Source: CAWBRT01 sp050015355 (GTDB lineage: Bacteria > Acidobacteriota > Terriglobia > Terriglobales > Acidobacteriaceae). From it: DNA of 64,000 nucleotides. Of the stretch, positions 51,572 to 59,801 are shown piece after piece. How positions within the stretch are numbered: position 1 is the first letter of the stretch; each line of letters starts with the position of its first letter. The position numbers were made by a program, and so were the translations under genes. The stretch lies in contig JBEKBO010000017.1 in assembly GCA_050015355.1 (NCBI GenBank), forward strand, positions 1 to 64,000, read 5' to 3'. The notes beneath the pieces were generated by a model. It saw only the letters and a list, made by a program, of their open reading frames with translations, had not been told where the DNA came from and did not search any database.

Positions 51572-52861
51572 TTATCCCGCCCTGCCATACAGCATTTCTA
51601 AAGTCTTATCGTTCCTGATCCGTGCCCGTATACGGTCGACCGAGCCGTTCTCCTCCAGCCGTTTACGGACGACTTCCACCGTCTGCTGCATCTGCTTGGA
51701 GAGAGATTCGATCTCTTTATCAAGCTCTTCGTCGCTGACCTCGACGGTTTCCAGGTCGGCAATCTTATCGAGCAGTAAAGATGCCTGAACTTCGCGGCGT
51801 GCAGCCTGCCGCTGGCCTTCGCGTAAACTGCCCAGGTCCATGCGCTTCAGATCCTCGGTCCGCATTCCCTGTGCGGCCAAGGCGCGCAGGCCCCGCTCCA
51901 GCCGGGTGTCAATCTGCTGCTCGACCATCGACTCGGGCACGGCGATGTCAAACTTGGTCACCAAGTCCTGCACCAGCTTATCCTTGGCCCGATGCTCCTC
52001 TTCCTGCTGCTTACCCGTTTGGATGCTCTCCCGGATACGAGTTTTCAGATCCTCCAGCGACTCGAACTCGCTCCCGACTTCCTTGGCAAAGCCGTCGGTC
52101 AGCTCCGGCGTACTCTTACGTTTGATGCTCTTTATTTTGACTTCGTAGTGAATCGTTTTGCCTGCCAGCCGTTTGTCCGAAAAATCCTGCGGGTAGGTGA
52201 CGTCAAAGCGGCGCTCCTCGCCCGCTTTGGCGCCGCGCAGGTTGTCGCTGAACTCCTTCATCGTGGCGCTGCCGCCGATCTCCACCAGCACGTCGTCGAC
52301 GTTCATCGGCTTGGCGTCGGCTTCCTGCGACGTTCCGCTGAACCCGGCCTGGGCATAGTCGCCGTCCTGGAGCGGGCGCTCCTCTTCCACGTTTTCGTAG
52401 GTCGCATGTCGCTCGCGAAGGTTCCCAAGTGCCTGCTCGACCTCTTCGTCGGTCACCGAGATTTCATTCTTTTCAGGACGAATCTCCTGGTAACCGGTGA
52501 CATCGATCTCCGGCAAGACCTCGAAACTCGCCTTGAAACGCATCGGTTTGCCTCCGGCCAAATCGATGTCGGTCACCTGTGGCTGCGAAACCGGAACCAG
52601 GTGCTGCTTTTCGGTTTCCTGCCGGAAGTAACGCGGAACCAGGTGCTCGACCAGTTCGCTCTTGATGTCTTGGCTGAAGCGCTGGCGAATGATGGCGGCC
52701 GGAACCTTGCCCCGCCGGAAGCCCGGGACCCGGGCATGCTTCTGAAACTCGCTGATAACCGACTGTTCTTCTTTTTCCACCACATCAGCGGGGATTTCGA
52801 CGGAAACCTCTCGCTGACAGGGGTTAGGACTTTGGTTCTTGCTATCTTCTGTTGAATTCAA
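51572..52861 (-). CDS. tig: Trigger factor chaperone / PPIase
   Basis: 429 residues, TTG start at 52861 (LNSTEDSKNQSPNP). N-terminal ribosome-binding domain with the signature HARVPGFRRGKVPAAIIRQR (the GFRxGKxP loop that contacts L23), a central PPIase domain and the C-terminal chaperone arms (helical, about residues 250-429). It binds nascent chains at the ribosome exit. The order tig-clpP-clpX on the minus strand is standard. The PPIase region is retained (GDYAQAGFSGTSQEADAKPM, 'PQDFSDKRLAGKTIHYEVKI'). Confidence 0.93.
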   Translation of the reverse strand: MNSTEDSKNQSPNPCQREVSVEIPADVVEKEEQSVISEFQKHARVPGFRRGKVPAAIIRQRFSQDIKSELVEHLVPRYFRQETEKQHLVPVSQPQVTDIDLAGGKPMRFKASFEVLPEIDVTGYQEIRPEKNEISVTDEEVEQALGNLRERHATYENVEEERPLQDGDYAQAGFSGTSQEADAKPMNVDDVLVEIGGSATMKEFSDNLRGAKAGEERRFDVTYPQDFSDKRLAGKTIHYEVKIKSIKRKSTPELTDGFAKEVGSEFESLEDLKTRIRESIQTGKQQEEEHRAKDKLVQDLVTKFDIAVPESMVEQQIDTRLERGLRALAAQGMRTEDLKRMDLGSLREGQRQAARREVQASLLLDKIADLETVEVSDEELDKEIESLSKQMQQTVEVVRKRLEENGSVDRIRARIRNDKTLEMLYGRAG

Positions 52862-53190
52862 GGAAGTGCCTTCAGATCAGTGTAAAGTGTGCGCCAAAAA
52901 GGCTGGCCACCTACGGCTCGCGCCGGGACTCCAGGTTCGCGCCCAGTGCAGCCGACGCAAGCCAAGGAAAAACAGCGAAAAAACAGTTTAAGAGAGGCAA
53001 CCGAACCCGGTCAAACCCGTCCACCCAGGAGGTAACTCCTGTTTCCTTGCGGAGCCGGTTGAACGGACTACTCCCCTTGCCTATTGTACGCGTCCGTGGA
53101 CTGATGGCTGCCGATTGGCGGCCCGTATTTGTCATGCGAACCTTCGGCCTGCTGGACGCTTAACGTCAAGCACGCTGATACGAGGTGTTT
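52862..53190. other. Gap between tig and the 68-residue gene
   Basis: 329 bp. It includes a small perfect hairpin caggag-gtaa-ctcctg (53026-53041) followed by tttcc, and should contain the tig promoter on the minus strand and the small gene's promoter on the plus strand. The ORF that crosses this region lacks an RBS and conserved content, so I do not call it. Confidence 0.45.
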
Positions 53191-53397
53191 ATGAGCTCCA
53201 CCAGCAAGCCCCCGGGGAACCCCGAGGCCCCGAACTCCTCCCCGACCGAAAACCTCCCCACCGAATTCACCGACCTGTTTATCAAAGGGGTGCAACGCGC
53301 GGCTGAAATGCAAAAAAGCTCGCTGGACGCCGCCGCGCAGCAAAACGCGATGCTCGATGCCGCAACAAGATCGCTGAAGAAGCCGCCCAAGCCGTAA
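53191..53397 (+). CDS. Small hypothetical protein (68 residues)
   Basis: The ATG at 53191 follows cgaggtgttt and gives MSSTSKPPGNPEAPNSSPTE, then NLPTEFTDLFIKGVQRAAEM, a compact amphipathic segment (QKSSLDAAAQQNAMLDAATRS) and a Lys/Pro tail. It has no signal peptide and no membrane segment. A strong terminator lies 31 bases after the stop, and a distinct RBS precedes it, so I judge it a real gene. I recall similar small proteins in acidobacterial genomes but cannot name a family. The N-terminal half is disordered (Pro/Ser-rich). Confidence 0.65.
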   Translation: MSSTSKPPGNPEAPNSSPTENLPTEFTDLFIKGVQRAAEMQKSSLDAAAQQNAMLDAATRSLKKPPKP

Positions 53398-53428
53398 CCC
53401 CCGGCGGAACTGTTTTCTGCCCAACGAG

Positions 53429-53458
53429 AAGGCCCACCCTGACGGGGATGGGCCTTTT
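53429..53458 (+). terminator. Rho-independent terminator of the small gene
   Basis: aaggccca and tgggcctt form a perfect eight-pair stem (53429-53456) and the stem extends inward (cct / ggg); tttt follows. It lies 31 bases after the stop at 53397. Confidence 0.85.
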
Positions 53459-53557
53459 GCTTTCCGTGCTCTGCGTCATCTTGCCGGATTCAGATTTCAG
53501 GTCAAAACAAAAGGCGCTGCCATATTGACAACGCCTCAGAGTTCAACAACCGAATGA

Positions 53558-54647
53558 CTACGGGCAGATGCCTGACGGGTAGCACACGTGGGCCTTGTTC
53601 TTGTCCCAAGTGTTGCAAGTGCCGTCTGTATCGCCGCATCCCTCGCCCACGGTGGCGTCGTACAGATCGTAGTTCGGGTTCCCTTTCGCCGTGTTCTGGG
53701 TGAGTTTGTTTGGCGCATGGGGTTTTAGGTCCGCTCCGTTGGGTGTATCTAACCAAATCCCATTTTCGCCGTTGCCGTTGGCGGTGTTGCCCTTGAAGGT
53801 GTTATTGGTATCGCCCCCTCCCAGGTAGATGCCATACTGAGTGTTGCCGCTGAAGTCGTTGTCGGAGATGTCGCTGCCATCGACATACTGGTCGTAGTAG
53901 CCGCATATGCAATTCGTCACTTTGTTCTTCGTGACCGTAAGTTTCTTGGCGGACTCGGGATAGATCCCAATGTCATTGCAACTGATGATTTGATTTCCGC
54001 TGATGACATCCCCGCTGGTAGTGAAGTCGTAGATCGCGGTGCTGGCTCCAGTGAACTTGTTGTTGGTCACTTGGCAACCGTCGCAGTCCACGATAAATAC
54101 AGCTTGCCAGTCGTTATTGAAGATCGAGTTCGAGACCCGGTTCGAGTTTTTGTTGGAGTAAATACCGAAGTAGAGAAAGTTGGAGCAGTTGTTGACCTCG
54201 AGGGTCGACCCAGTTGTACTTGCCGTTGAGGACGATTCCGCTATTTCCTCCGAGGCTGCAGTTGACGACCGCTGAGCCGGGCTTGCCCTCGCCCTTGATC
54301 TTGAGGTAATCGGTATTGCTTACCGAGCCGCCCGCGTACTGTCCCGGGCAGACTTTGATCAAGGTGTAAGGCTTGGCGGCTGCTACCGCGTCAGTCAGTT
54401 GGCTGTAGGACGACGGTTCAGAGCAGCCAACATACAGGGTGTGCTTCGTTTGGAAGTCGGTTGCAACAGCAGTTAGGCTGAGCAAGAGTACAAGGCTCAA
54501 CGGTGACAACCAGTATCGGTGGATGCGATGTATGGCTAGCTCCTCTTGTGTCGGAAGGTGGGTTATCGGTCGAACGCCAAGGGGGAACTGCAAGGGAAGG
54601 GGAACAGCCCGGGCGTACAAGTCTGAAGGGTAGGATGTCTGCTTCAA
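53558..54647 (-). pseudogene. Frameshifted right-handed beta-helix (NosD/pectate-lyase-like) secreted protein
   Basis: Two ORFs on the minus strand, 54647-54114 and 54091-53558, are halves of one protein. The first has a signal-like segment (WLSPLSLVLLLSLTAVA) and beta-helix rungs (GSAVVNCSLGGNSGIVLNGK), then leaves frame at NWVDPRGQQL. One base removed near 54205 restores ...NWVD-LEVNNCSNFLYFGIYS, which joins to VDCDGCQVTNNKF and a further run of N-N/G-rich rungs (TVTKNKVTNC, NDFSGNTQYGIYLGGGDTNN). The likely cause is one extra C in a 'ccc' run, either mutation or sequencing error. The start is unsure (TTG at 54647, or nearer the signal segment). Function: possibly carbohydrate binding or cleavage. 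Confidence 0.6.
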
Positions 54648-54843
54648 GTTCCGGGGGTGGCTTGAACCAGAGCTGTCTCAGGAATTTTCGTGCTTAGTTC
54701 GGATACTGAGAGACTTATTTTATAAACCTGGTCGAGAGTTGCCGCCCCGAGATGTTTAATGGCCCAGAGCGGTGGGCTCCCCCGGAGCCTTGCAGCGGGC
54801 TTCAGACCTGAGGGAACTGTGCGGGAGAGCCTAGAATAGGTTC

Positions 54844-55575
54844 ATGCCGTCTGCCCTGCATGTCATCAATAGTGAAGTGATTCTTTGCCGGCGCTGCCCG
54901 CGTCTCGTCGAGTTCCGCGAAGCCGTCGGACGCGAAAAGCGCCGCGCCTATCTCGATCACGATTATTGGGCCAAGCCGGTTCCCGGCTTCGGAAATCCTG
55001 GGGCCAGGGCAGTCATCCTCGGGCTCGCGCCCGGAGCACACGGCAGCAACCGCACTGGCCGTCCATTTACCGGCGATTCCTCAGGACGCTTCATGTACCC
55101 AATCCTGCACCGCATCGGCTTCGCGTCGCAGCCTAATGCCGACAGCCGCGACGACGGACTGCGCCTGCTGGACGCCTACATTACCGCCGCCGTGCGCTGC
55201 GCTCCTCCGGATAACAAGCCGTCTCCGGGTGAAATCGCCAACTGCGCACTTTTTCTCGACCGCGAATTGCAAGCCCTGAAGCGGATGAAAGTCCTCGTCG
55301 CTCTGGGCAGGATCGGCTTCGATGCCTACCTGAATCATCTGAAAAGGGTCGGTGTGCTGACGAGCAAGAGCGCTTACAGCTTTGCTCACGGCGCCACCTA
55401 CACCATGCCTAACGGAGTCATCCTGCTGGCTTCCTATCATCCTTCGAACCAGAACACTGCAACCGGGAAGTTGACGGTTGCGATGTTCGAGCAGATATTC
55501 CTGACCGCTCGCAAACTGGCGTCCACTCCGGTGGCGGATGACCGCTTGCGTTGCGAATCTCATCGAGTTCGATAA
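54844..55575 (+). CDS. Family 5 uracil-DNA glycosylase (UdgB-type)
   Basis: 243 residues. Two N-terminal Cys (ILCRRCPRL, residues 15 and 18) and two later Cys (AAVRCAPP and IANCALF) fit the [4Fe-4S] cluster of family 4/5 enzymes. The active motif GLAPGAHGSNRTGRPFTGD (about residues 59-77) and the second motif LLASYHPSNQNTATG (about 197-211) match family 5, which lacks the usual catalytic Asp. It removes uracil and related lesions. Its last 158 bp overlap the convergent GT39 gene on the other strand. Confidence 0.87.
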   Translation: MPSALHVINSEVILCRRCPRLVEFREAVGREKRRAYLDHDYWAKPVPGFGNPGARAVILGLAPGAHGSNRTGRPFTGDSSGRFMYPILHRIGFASQPNADSRDDGLRLLDAYITAAVRCAPPDNKPSPGEIANCALFLDRELQALKRMKVLVALGRIGFDAYLNHLKRVGVLTSKSAYSFAHGATYTMPNGVILLASYHPSNQNTATGKLTVAMFEQIFLTARKLASTPVADDRLRCESHRVR

Positions 55576-57271
55576 TTGCCGCCCACTCGCCGCCCGAGGA
55601 TTGCTCCCAGACAATGCGGCCGTGCAGCAGCGCAGCCACAATCGCCGGCGAAAGATCGTGGTGATGGTCGAAAAAACGCTCTTCCATCCGGTTCCACCAC
55701 GCCAAATGGCCGAGCGGGTTTGCCGCAGGATCATACTTGGTGGAGAACACGAAGGCGACATCGAAGGCTTGCCGTTGCTGCGCTGCCTTGAACACCTCCG
55801 GGGCGGTGAAGTTCGTTATCCGCACCACCGCGAGAGGACTGGAAACGTAGCCGAGAAAGGGCCGGTTCAGCTCGTCGGAAGCGGGCCAGGCGGTCAGAAT
55901 CCGATCGTGCGCGTAGTGCCGCTCCAAATAAGCGGCGGCTTGCACGTGCAGGCGGACGAAGCGCGCGTAGGTGAGGTTATCTTCCGGGGCGATTCTCCAG
56001 GGCGCGCTCATCACCAGCGCCAGCACGAAAGCCGCCGCACAGGCCGCGCACCAGGCCCGCCAGAGTGATATCGGGCGTCGCCAGGGTCTCTGGTACGCGC
56101 CCTGGTCGTGCGTCCCCTGGTTGCGCGGGTTGGGGTAGAGTTCCGCAACCCCGAGGATAATCGCCAGGGGAATCACCGGAATCATGTAGCGCGCCAGCTC
56201 CGCCCCGCCTACGAACGACAGCGCCAGCACATAGGCCGCAATCAGCACGCAAAAGATGGCCTGCACGCGGCGCTCGATGACCGGCCCGCGTCCGTCGGGC
56301 GCTAGCCGCAGTCTCCACACGATCAGGGCGGGGATGGTCAGCAGGAACAGGTTCATGCATCCCGCCGCATCCCACAGGCGCATCAACCCCGTCAGCGGAA
56401 TGCGTAGAGGTTGGAAAGCGCTCCACACGTTGTAAGACAAATACTCTGCGTTGAAGACCCGGCTGGTTTGCCGATAATGATAGGCGTACCACGCCAGCAG
56501 CGGAACTCCGGCCAGCAGTTGCGCGAACGCCGCCGCCACCGGTAGTTGCGCGTGGTGGGGTGAAGGCTCCTGCTTCGCTCCGGGGTCCCCGACAAGCCCT
56601 TTGTTGGCTTGTTGGGGTTGCAGAGCGGCGCGGTCTCGCAGATAGCCAACAATCTCCCAGAGAAAAAACGCCAGGGGAGTGATGAATGCCGTTTCCTTGG
56701 ACAGCGTGGCTAAAGCGGAGAAGCTGATTGAACCCAGGCGCCGGCCCGTGATGTAGAAGTAGACGGCCCACGCGGTAAAGGCGAATGCCCCGATATCGAG
56801 CTGGAGCAGGGAACTCTGCGCGAAGATTACCGGATGAAGCGCCGTCAGCCCGAGGGCTGCCAGCGCCACCTGCCGGTTAGCCACGCGCTCCGCCAGCCGA
56901 TAAAACCCAAGCAGCCCGAAGGCGGCCAGCATCAACATGGCCGTGCGCGTCACTGCCGGCGCAAAGTTGCTGAGCTTCCACCACATCGCAACCCAGAGCA
57001 TCACCAGCGGGGGATGCGCATTGGAGAGCGTAGTCTGCGGAATCAGCGTTCCGTGCAGCAGAATGTCGCGGGCGGCCGGCACGAAATAACCGGCCTCGTC
57101 GGAGAAATAAGGCAGCCGCAGCAGGGGCGCGTGCAGGATAAAAATCGCGCAAAAGATCAGGGCGAAGTCAAAACCCGGCGGAAGCCACAGTGTGCCCGGG
57201 CTGGCCGCGACTTCGCCGGTTGGCCTCACCTGCGCCGAAGGGGGCAAAGCGCTTTGCGGCTCCCGTTCCAT
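55418..57271 (-). CDS. GT39-family (ArnT/PMT-like) membrane glycosyltransferase
   Basis: 617 residues. An N-terminal cytosolic segment is followed by about ten membrane helices; the first periplasmic loop has LPYFSDEAGYFVPAARDILL with the Asp/Glu pair needed for catalysis in GT39 enzymes (about residues 53-72). It would transfer a sugar from a polyprenyl-phosphate donor to lipid A, protein or another acceptor. An unusual stretch (LQPQQANKGLVGDPGAKQ, about residue 218) is encoded by a palindromic repeat. The C-terminus overlaps the UDG gene by 158 bp; the true stop might have been lost. 16 bp separate it from the upstream DUF3467 gene. Confidence 0.8.
   Translation of the reverse strand: MEREPQSALPPSAQVRPTGEVAASPGTLWLPPGFDFALIFCAIFILHAPLLRLPYFSDEAGYFVPAARDILLHGTLIPQTTLSNAHPPLVMLWVAMWWKLSNFAPAVTRTAMLMLAAFGLLGFYRLAERVANRQVALAALGLTALHPVIFAQSSLLQLDIGAFAFTAWAVYFYITGRRLGSISFSALATLSKETAFITPLAFFLWEIVGYLRDRAALQPQQANKGLVGDPGAKQEPSPHHAQLPVAAAFAQLLAGVPLLAWYAYHYRQTSRVFNAEYLSYNVWSAFQPLRIPLTGLMRLWDAAGCMNLFLLTIPALIVWRLRLAPDGRGPVIERRVQAIFCVLIAAYVLALSFVGGAELARYMIPVIPLAIILGVAELYPNPRNQGTHDQGAYQRPWRRPISLWRAWCAACAAAFVLALVMSAPWRIAPEDNLTYARFVRLHVQAAAYLERHYAHDRILTAWPASDELNRPFLGYVSSPLAVVRITNFTAPEVFKAAQQRQAFDVAFVFSTKYDPAANPLGHLAWWNRMEERFFDHHHDLSPAIVAALLHGRIVWEQSSGGEWAAIIELDEIRNASGHPPPEWTPVCERSGISARTSQPSTSRLQCSGSKDDRKPAG
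56541..56620 (+). repeat. Compound palindromic repeat in the GT39 gene
   Basis: A remnant, ggtagttgcgcgtggtgggg then tgaagg (56541-56566), equals the 3' half of the tamB copy. It is followed, after tcctgcttcg, by a full copy: ccggggtccccgacaagccc, tttg, then ttggcttgttggggttg (56580-56620). Both are on the strand opposite to the gene, and the GT39 frame reads through both without a stop. Confidence 0.82.
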
Positions 57272-57287
57272 TGCTCCGGAAACCGCT

Positions 57288-57578
57288 CTAGTGGACTGGC
57301 CCAGGTGCCATCTTCGGGTCGAGCTTGATCTCCCCGAACGCCTGCTCGTAATTGGCGACGTTTTGCTGTAGCAGCCCGGCCAACGCCTTGGCCTGCTGCG
57401 GACTCAGGTAGATCGCCTGAAAATTCTGCACCTCGACATGTGTCTCGCTGGGCTGGAGCGTGCCGAAGACGAGAAAAAAATCCCAGACGTTCACGCGCAC
57501 CTGCACGCTGTTGGCGTAGCGCTCGCGATAATCCGCCGTGTTGGTGATGCGAATATCCTGTTGCTGCACATAAGTCAT
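57288..57578 (-). CDS. DUF3467-family protein
   Basis: 96 residues. Starts MTYVQQQDIRITNTADYRER and contains SVQVRVNVWDFFLVFGTLQP, VQNFQAIYLSPQQAKALAGL and NVANYEQAFGEIKLD. This arrangement (a beta-strand N-terminal half that ends with 'I-LSP-qAK-l--lL--Ni--YE--fGeI') is the DUF3467 pattern I recall. It is a small cytoplasmic-looking protein of unknown role. It lies 16 bp upstream of the GT39 gene, so the two are probably co-transcribed. A MITE-like element lies 29 bp upstream of its start. Confidence 0.75.
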   Translation of the reverse strand: MTYVQQQDIRITNTADYRERYANSVQVRVNVWDFFLVFGTLQPSETHVEVQNFQAIYLSPQQAKALAGLLQQNVANYEQAFGEIKLDPKMAPGPVH

Positions 57579-57606
57579 GAATGGTCGTCCTGCGTGCGCA
57601 GTTGCG

Positions 57607-57885
57607 CTAGGGTGCGGTGTCCCGGAAATACTACTCTGTCATGTTGAGCGCAGCGAAACATCCCCGGGAAACTGTCCCACTCCGCGCCGCTCTGGGCTCT
57701 TTGATAAATTCCTTCGGCTGTGCCTCAGCTCACGCCGCGCTGGGATTTCGGGTTCCTTCGCTTCGCTCAGGATTTCGGCAGGCGGCTCAGACGCCGCCTC
57801 AACGCCTCAACTTCGCTCCCTCTGGTCGCTCAGAATGACACCCCTAAACCTTTATTGCCCGAATTTGCGGAACGCACACCAGTTC
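57607..57885. mobile_element. MITE-like element with CTAG left end
   Basis: Left end ctagggtgcggtgtcccgga; right end weaker (gcccgaatttgcggaacgca then caccag). Inner pair tgtcatgttgagcgcagcga (57637) and gctcagaatgacaccc. The interior shares the block ggaaactgtcccac...ccgcgctggga with 18874-19098 and, in inverse orientation, the gaagttgaggcgttgaggcg core of 24833-25070. It lies between kdsD and the DUF3467 gene. Confidence 0.65.
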
Positions 57886-57893
57886 GCGAAAGA

Positions 57894-58880
57894 TCAAATC
57901 ATCTGCGTGCCCCACAGATCGTGCAGATGCAGCACGCCCTGGACCCGGCCTTCGCCGTCTACGACGACGAGAGAAGTGATCTTCTTTTGCTCCATGACCT
58001 CCAGGGCCGCGGTGGCGAACTCGTCCGGCGAGATCGTTTTCGGTGTCCGGGTCATGCATTCGCCCGCCGTCAGGTCGAGAATCTCTTTGCCGCGGCGTTC
58101 AAGCAGGCGGCGCAAGTCGCCGTCGCTGATAACACCGGCGAGGATATCGCCTTCCACCACGGCCGTCATGCCGAGCTTCTTGCTCGACATCTCGAAGATC
58201 GCGTCGGCCATGCGCGCCCGCGGCGAAATCCTCGGGATTGCGTCGCCGGTATGCATCAGCGCCGACACTCGCATCAGCCGCTTGCCGATCTTCCCGCCCG
58301 GATGCAGGTTGGCGAAGTCCTCTTCCCGGAAGCCGCGTTTCTCGGCAAGCGCGACGGCAATGGCGTCGCCCAGGGCGAGCATCGCCGTGGTGGAGGTGGT
58401 AGGCGCCAGCCCTAGCGAGCAGGCCTCTTTGGCAACCGAGCAGTCGAGGGCGATGTCGGCGGCCTGCGCCAGCGAACTGCGGCTGCCATTCGGCGGGTAG
58501 AGCGGGTCGCAGGTAAAGCTGATGAGCGCGATGCCGAGCCTTTTGATGTTCGGCAGCAGCTCGATGATCTCCTCGGTTTCGCCGCTGGCCGAGAGCGCGA
58601 TTACGATGTCGCCGCGCACGATCATGCCCAGATCGCCATGCAGCGCTTCGGCCGGATGCAGGTAGAGCGCCGGTGTCCCGGTCGAGCTGAGCGTGGCGGC
58701 GATCTTGCGCGCGATCAGGCCGCTCTTTCCCAAGCCGGTCACAACCACGCGCCCCGCGCAGCCGGAAAGCAGTTCCACGGCGCGGCAAAACGTCCCGGCC
58801 ATGGGGCCGTCGATGCGGTCGGCCAACTGCCGCAAGGCTTCCGCTTCCATGCGAACGACATTTGCGCCAGTGCGATTCAT
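57894..58880 (-). CDS. kdsD: Arabinose-5-phosphate isomerase (KpsF/GutQ/KdsD)
   Basis: 328 residues from the ATG at 58880 (MNRTGANVVRMEAEALRQLA); the longer frame to 58928 lacks family sequence. The SIS domain (residues about 35-180) has GRVVVTGLGKSGLIARKIAAT, ALSASGETEEIIELL and AFLHPGEALHGDLG-like LYLHPAEALHGDLGMI. Two CBS domains follow (MRVSALMHTGD ..., AGECMTRTPKTISPDEFA). It converts ribulose 5-phosphate to arabinose 5-phosphate for Kdo synthesis in lipopolysaccharide. Its presence supports a Gram-negative outer membrane with LPS. Confidence 0.93.
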   Translation of the reverse strand: MNRTGANVVRMEAEALRQLADRIDGPMAGTFCRAVELLSGCAGRVVVTGLGKSGLIARKIAATLSSTGTPALYLHPAEALHGDLGMIVRGDIVIALSASGETEEIIELLPNIKRLGIALISFTCDPLYPPNGSRSSLAQAADIALDCSVAKEACSLGLAPTTSTTAMLALGDAIAVALAEKRGFREEDFANLHPGGKIGKRLMRVSALMHTGDAIPRISPRARMADAIFEMSSKKLGMTAVVEGDILAGVISDGDLRRLLERRGKEILDLTAGECMTRTPKTISPDEFATAALEVMEQKKITSLVVVDGEGRVQGVLHLHDLWGTQMI

Positions 58881-58989
58881 GGAAAGACGAATAGTACCAG
58901 ATCGCCCGCCAGCCGCGCCGCCAAACATGCCATGGAAAGTCCGTGTTTTTTGTTTGGCGCGCCTTTGCCGCTACAGGTAAGCTGACTAG

Positions 58990-59673
58990 GTGGAACGCCA
59001 GATGAAAGAGATGAGAGCCCTTGCCCGCAAACCTGCTGCTATAATACTTTGCCTGCTGCTCTTGGCCGCGGCCAGCTTCGCCGCATCCGACGGGCGCTCG
59101 CTCGATCGCGGCACCAATGAACTTGGCTTCTGGGCCGGGTATTCGCCAAACAATCCGACGTTGATCGGCATCACCACCGACCGCCCTTTTTTCGAGCTGA
59201 ATTTTCAGTATGCGCGGGTGCTTGTCGCCCGCGACAACTGGGCCCTGAAGTATATGGTCGAGATGGTTCCGGTGGCCGTCATAAGCCAGCCGCGGCAGGT
59301 CAATGTGGTGCAGGGAAATCTGGTGGTGCAGGTCGACGCCGCCGGCACCAAGCGTGCCATTTACGGAGGAGGCGCTTCTCCCATAGGGTTACAGGTGAAC
59401 TTCCGCCGCCATCGCATGTTTCAGCCCTACATCAACGGGACGGCGGGCGTCCTGTATTTCGCCGAGCAGGTTCCGGTGAGCGGATCGTCGCAGTTTAACT
59501 TCGGGGTCGGCTGGGGAGCGGGCGTGCAGATCTGGCATCGGGAGAACCAGTCCGTCAGTATTGGCTACAAATTCCACCATATTTCCAACGCCAACTCGGC
59601 CGACAGAAACCCGGGCGCAGACTCCAACCTGCTCTACGCGGGCTATAGTTGGAGTTGGAAGTTGAGGCGTTGA
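58990..59673 (+). CDS. Acyloxyacyl hydrolase / lipid A 3-O-deacylase (PagL)-like
   Basis: 227 residues. Signal peptide KPAAIILCLLLLAAASFAAS, then an eight-strand barrel pattern. The PagL-type active site is visible as GYKFHHISNANSADRNPGAD, with the His-Ser of HHISN and the adjacent NPG turn. It would remove a fatty acid from lipid A in the outer membrane. The last two residues and stop (WKLRR-stop, from 59661) lie in a copy of a dispersed repeat that begins gttggaagttgaggcgttga, so the native C-terminus may have been displaced. It diverges from kdsD, another lipopolysaccharide gene. Confidence 0.8.
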   Translation: MERQMKEMRALARKPAAIILCLLLLAAASFAASDGRSLDRGTNELGFWAGYSPNNPTLIGITTDRPFFELNFQYARVLVARDNWALKYMVEMVPVAVISQPRQVNVVQGNLVVQVDAAGTKRAIYGGGASPIGLQVNFRRHRMFQPYINGTAGVLYFAEQVPVSGSSQFNFGVGWGAGVQIWHRENQSVSIGYKFHHISNANSADRNPGADSNLLYAGYSWSWKLRR

Positions 59674-59723
59674 GGCGGCGTCTGAGCCGCCTGCCGAAAT
59701 CCTGAGCGAAGCGAAGGACCTCG
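59657..59723 (+). repeat. MITE-core repeat, overlaps the PagL-like stop
   Basis: Contains gaagttgaggcgttgaggcg, gcgtctgagccgcctgccga and aatcctgagcgaagcgaagg, as in 24904-24962 and, inverted, 57774-57830. Inner arms gaggcggcgtctgagccgcc form a hairpin. It supplies the TGA stop of the preceding gene. Confidence 0.65.
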
Positions 59724-59752
59724 CCTCCCAGCACAGCAGGAGGTTTCGCCTT

Positions 59753-59793
59753 GGTGGCCCACATTTGCCTGCTGTTGGCTAATGTGGGGTATT
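59753..59793 (+). repeat. Degenerate palindromic repeat downstream of the PagL-like gene
   Basis: ggtggcccacatttgcctgc, tgttgg, then ctaatgtggggtatt. Arms cccacatt and aatgtggg are perfect complements and the closing TGTGGGGT resembles the family, but the GGGGTCCCC start is lost. It sits between two convergent genes. Confidence 0.55.
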
Positions 59794-59801
59794 CTTAGCG
59801 G

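Noticed and set aside
52852..53163. 103-codon plus-strand ORF upstream of the small gene
   Set aside because: Starts inside tig on the other strand, lacks an RBS and has Arg/Ser-rich random content.
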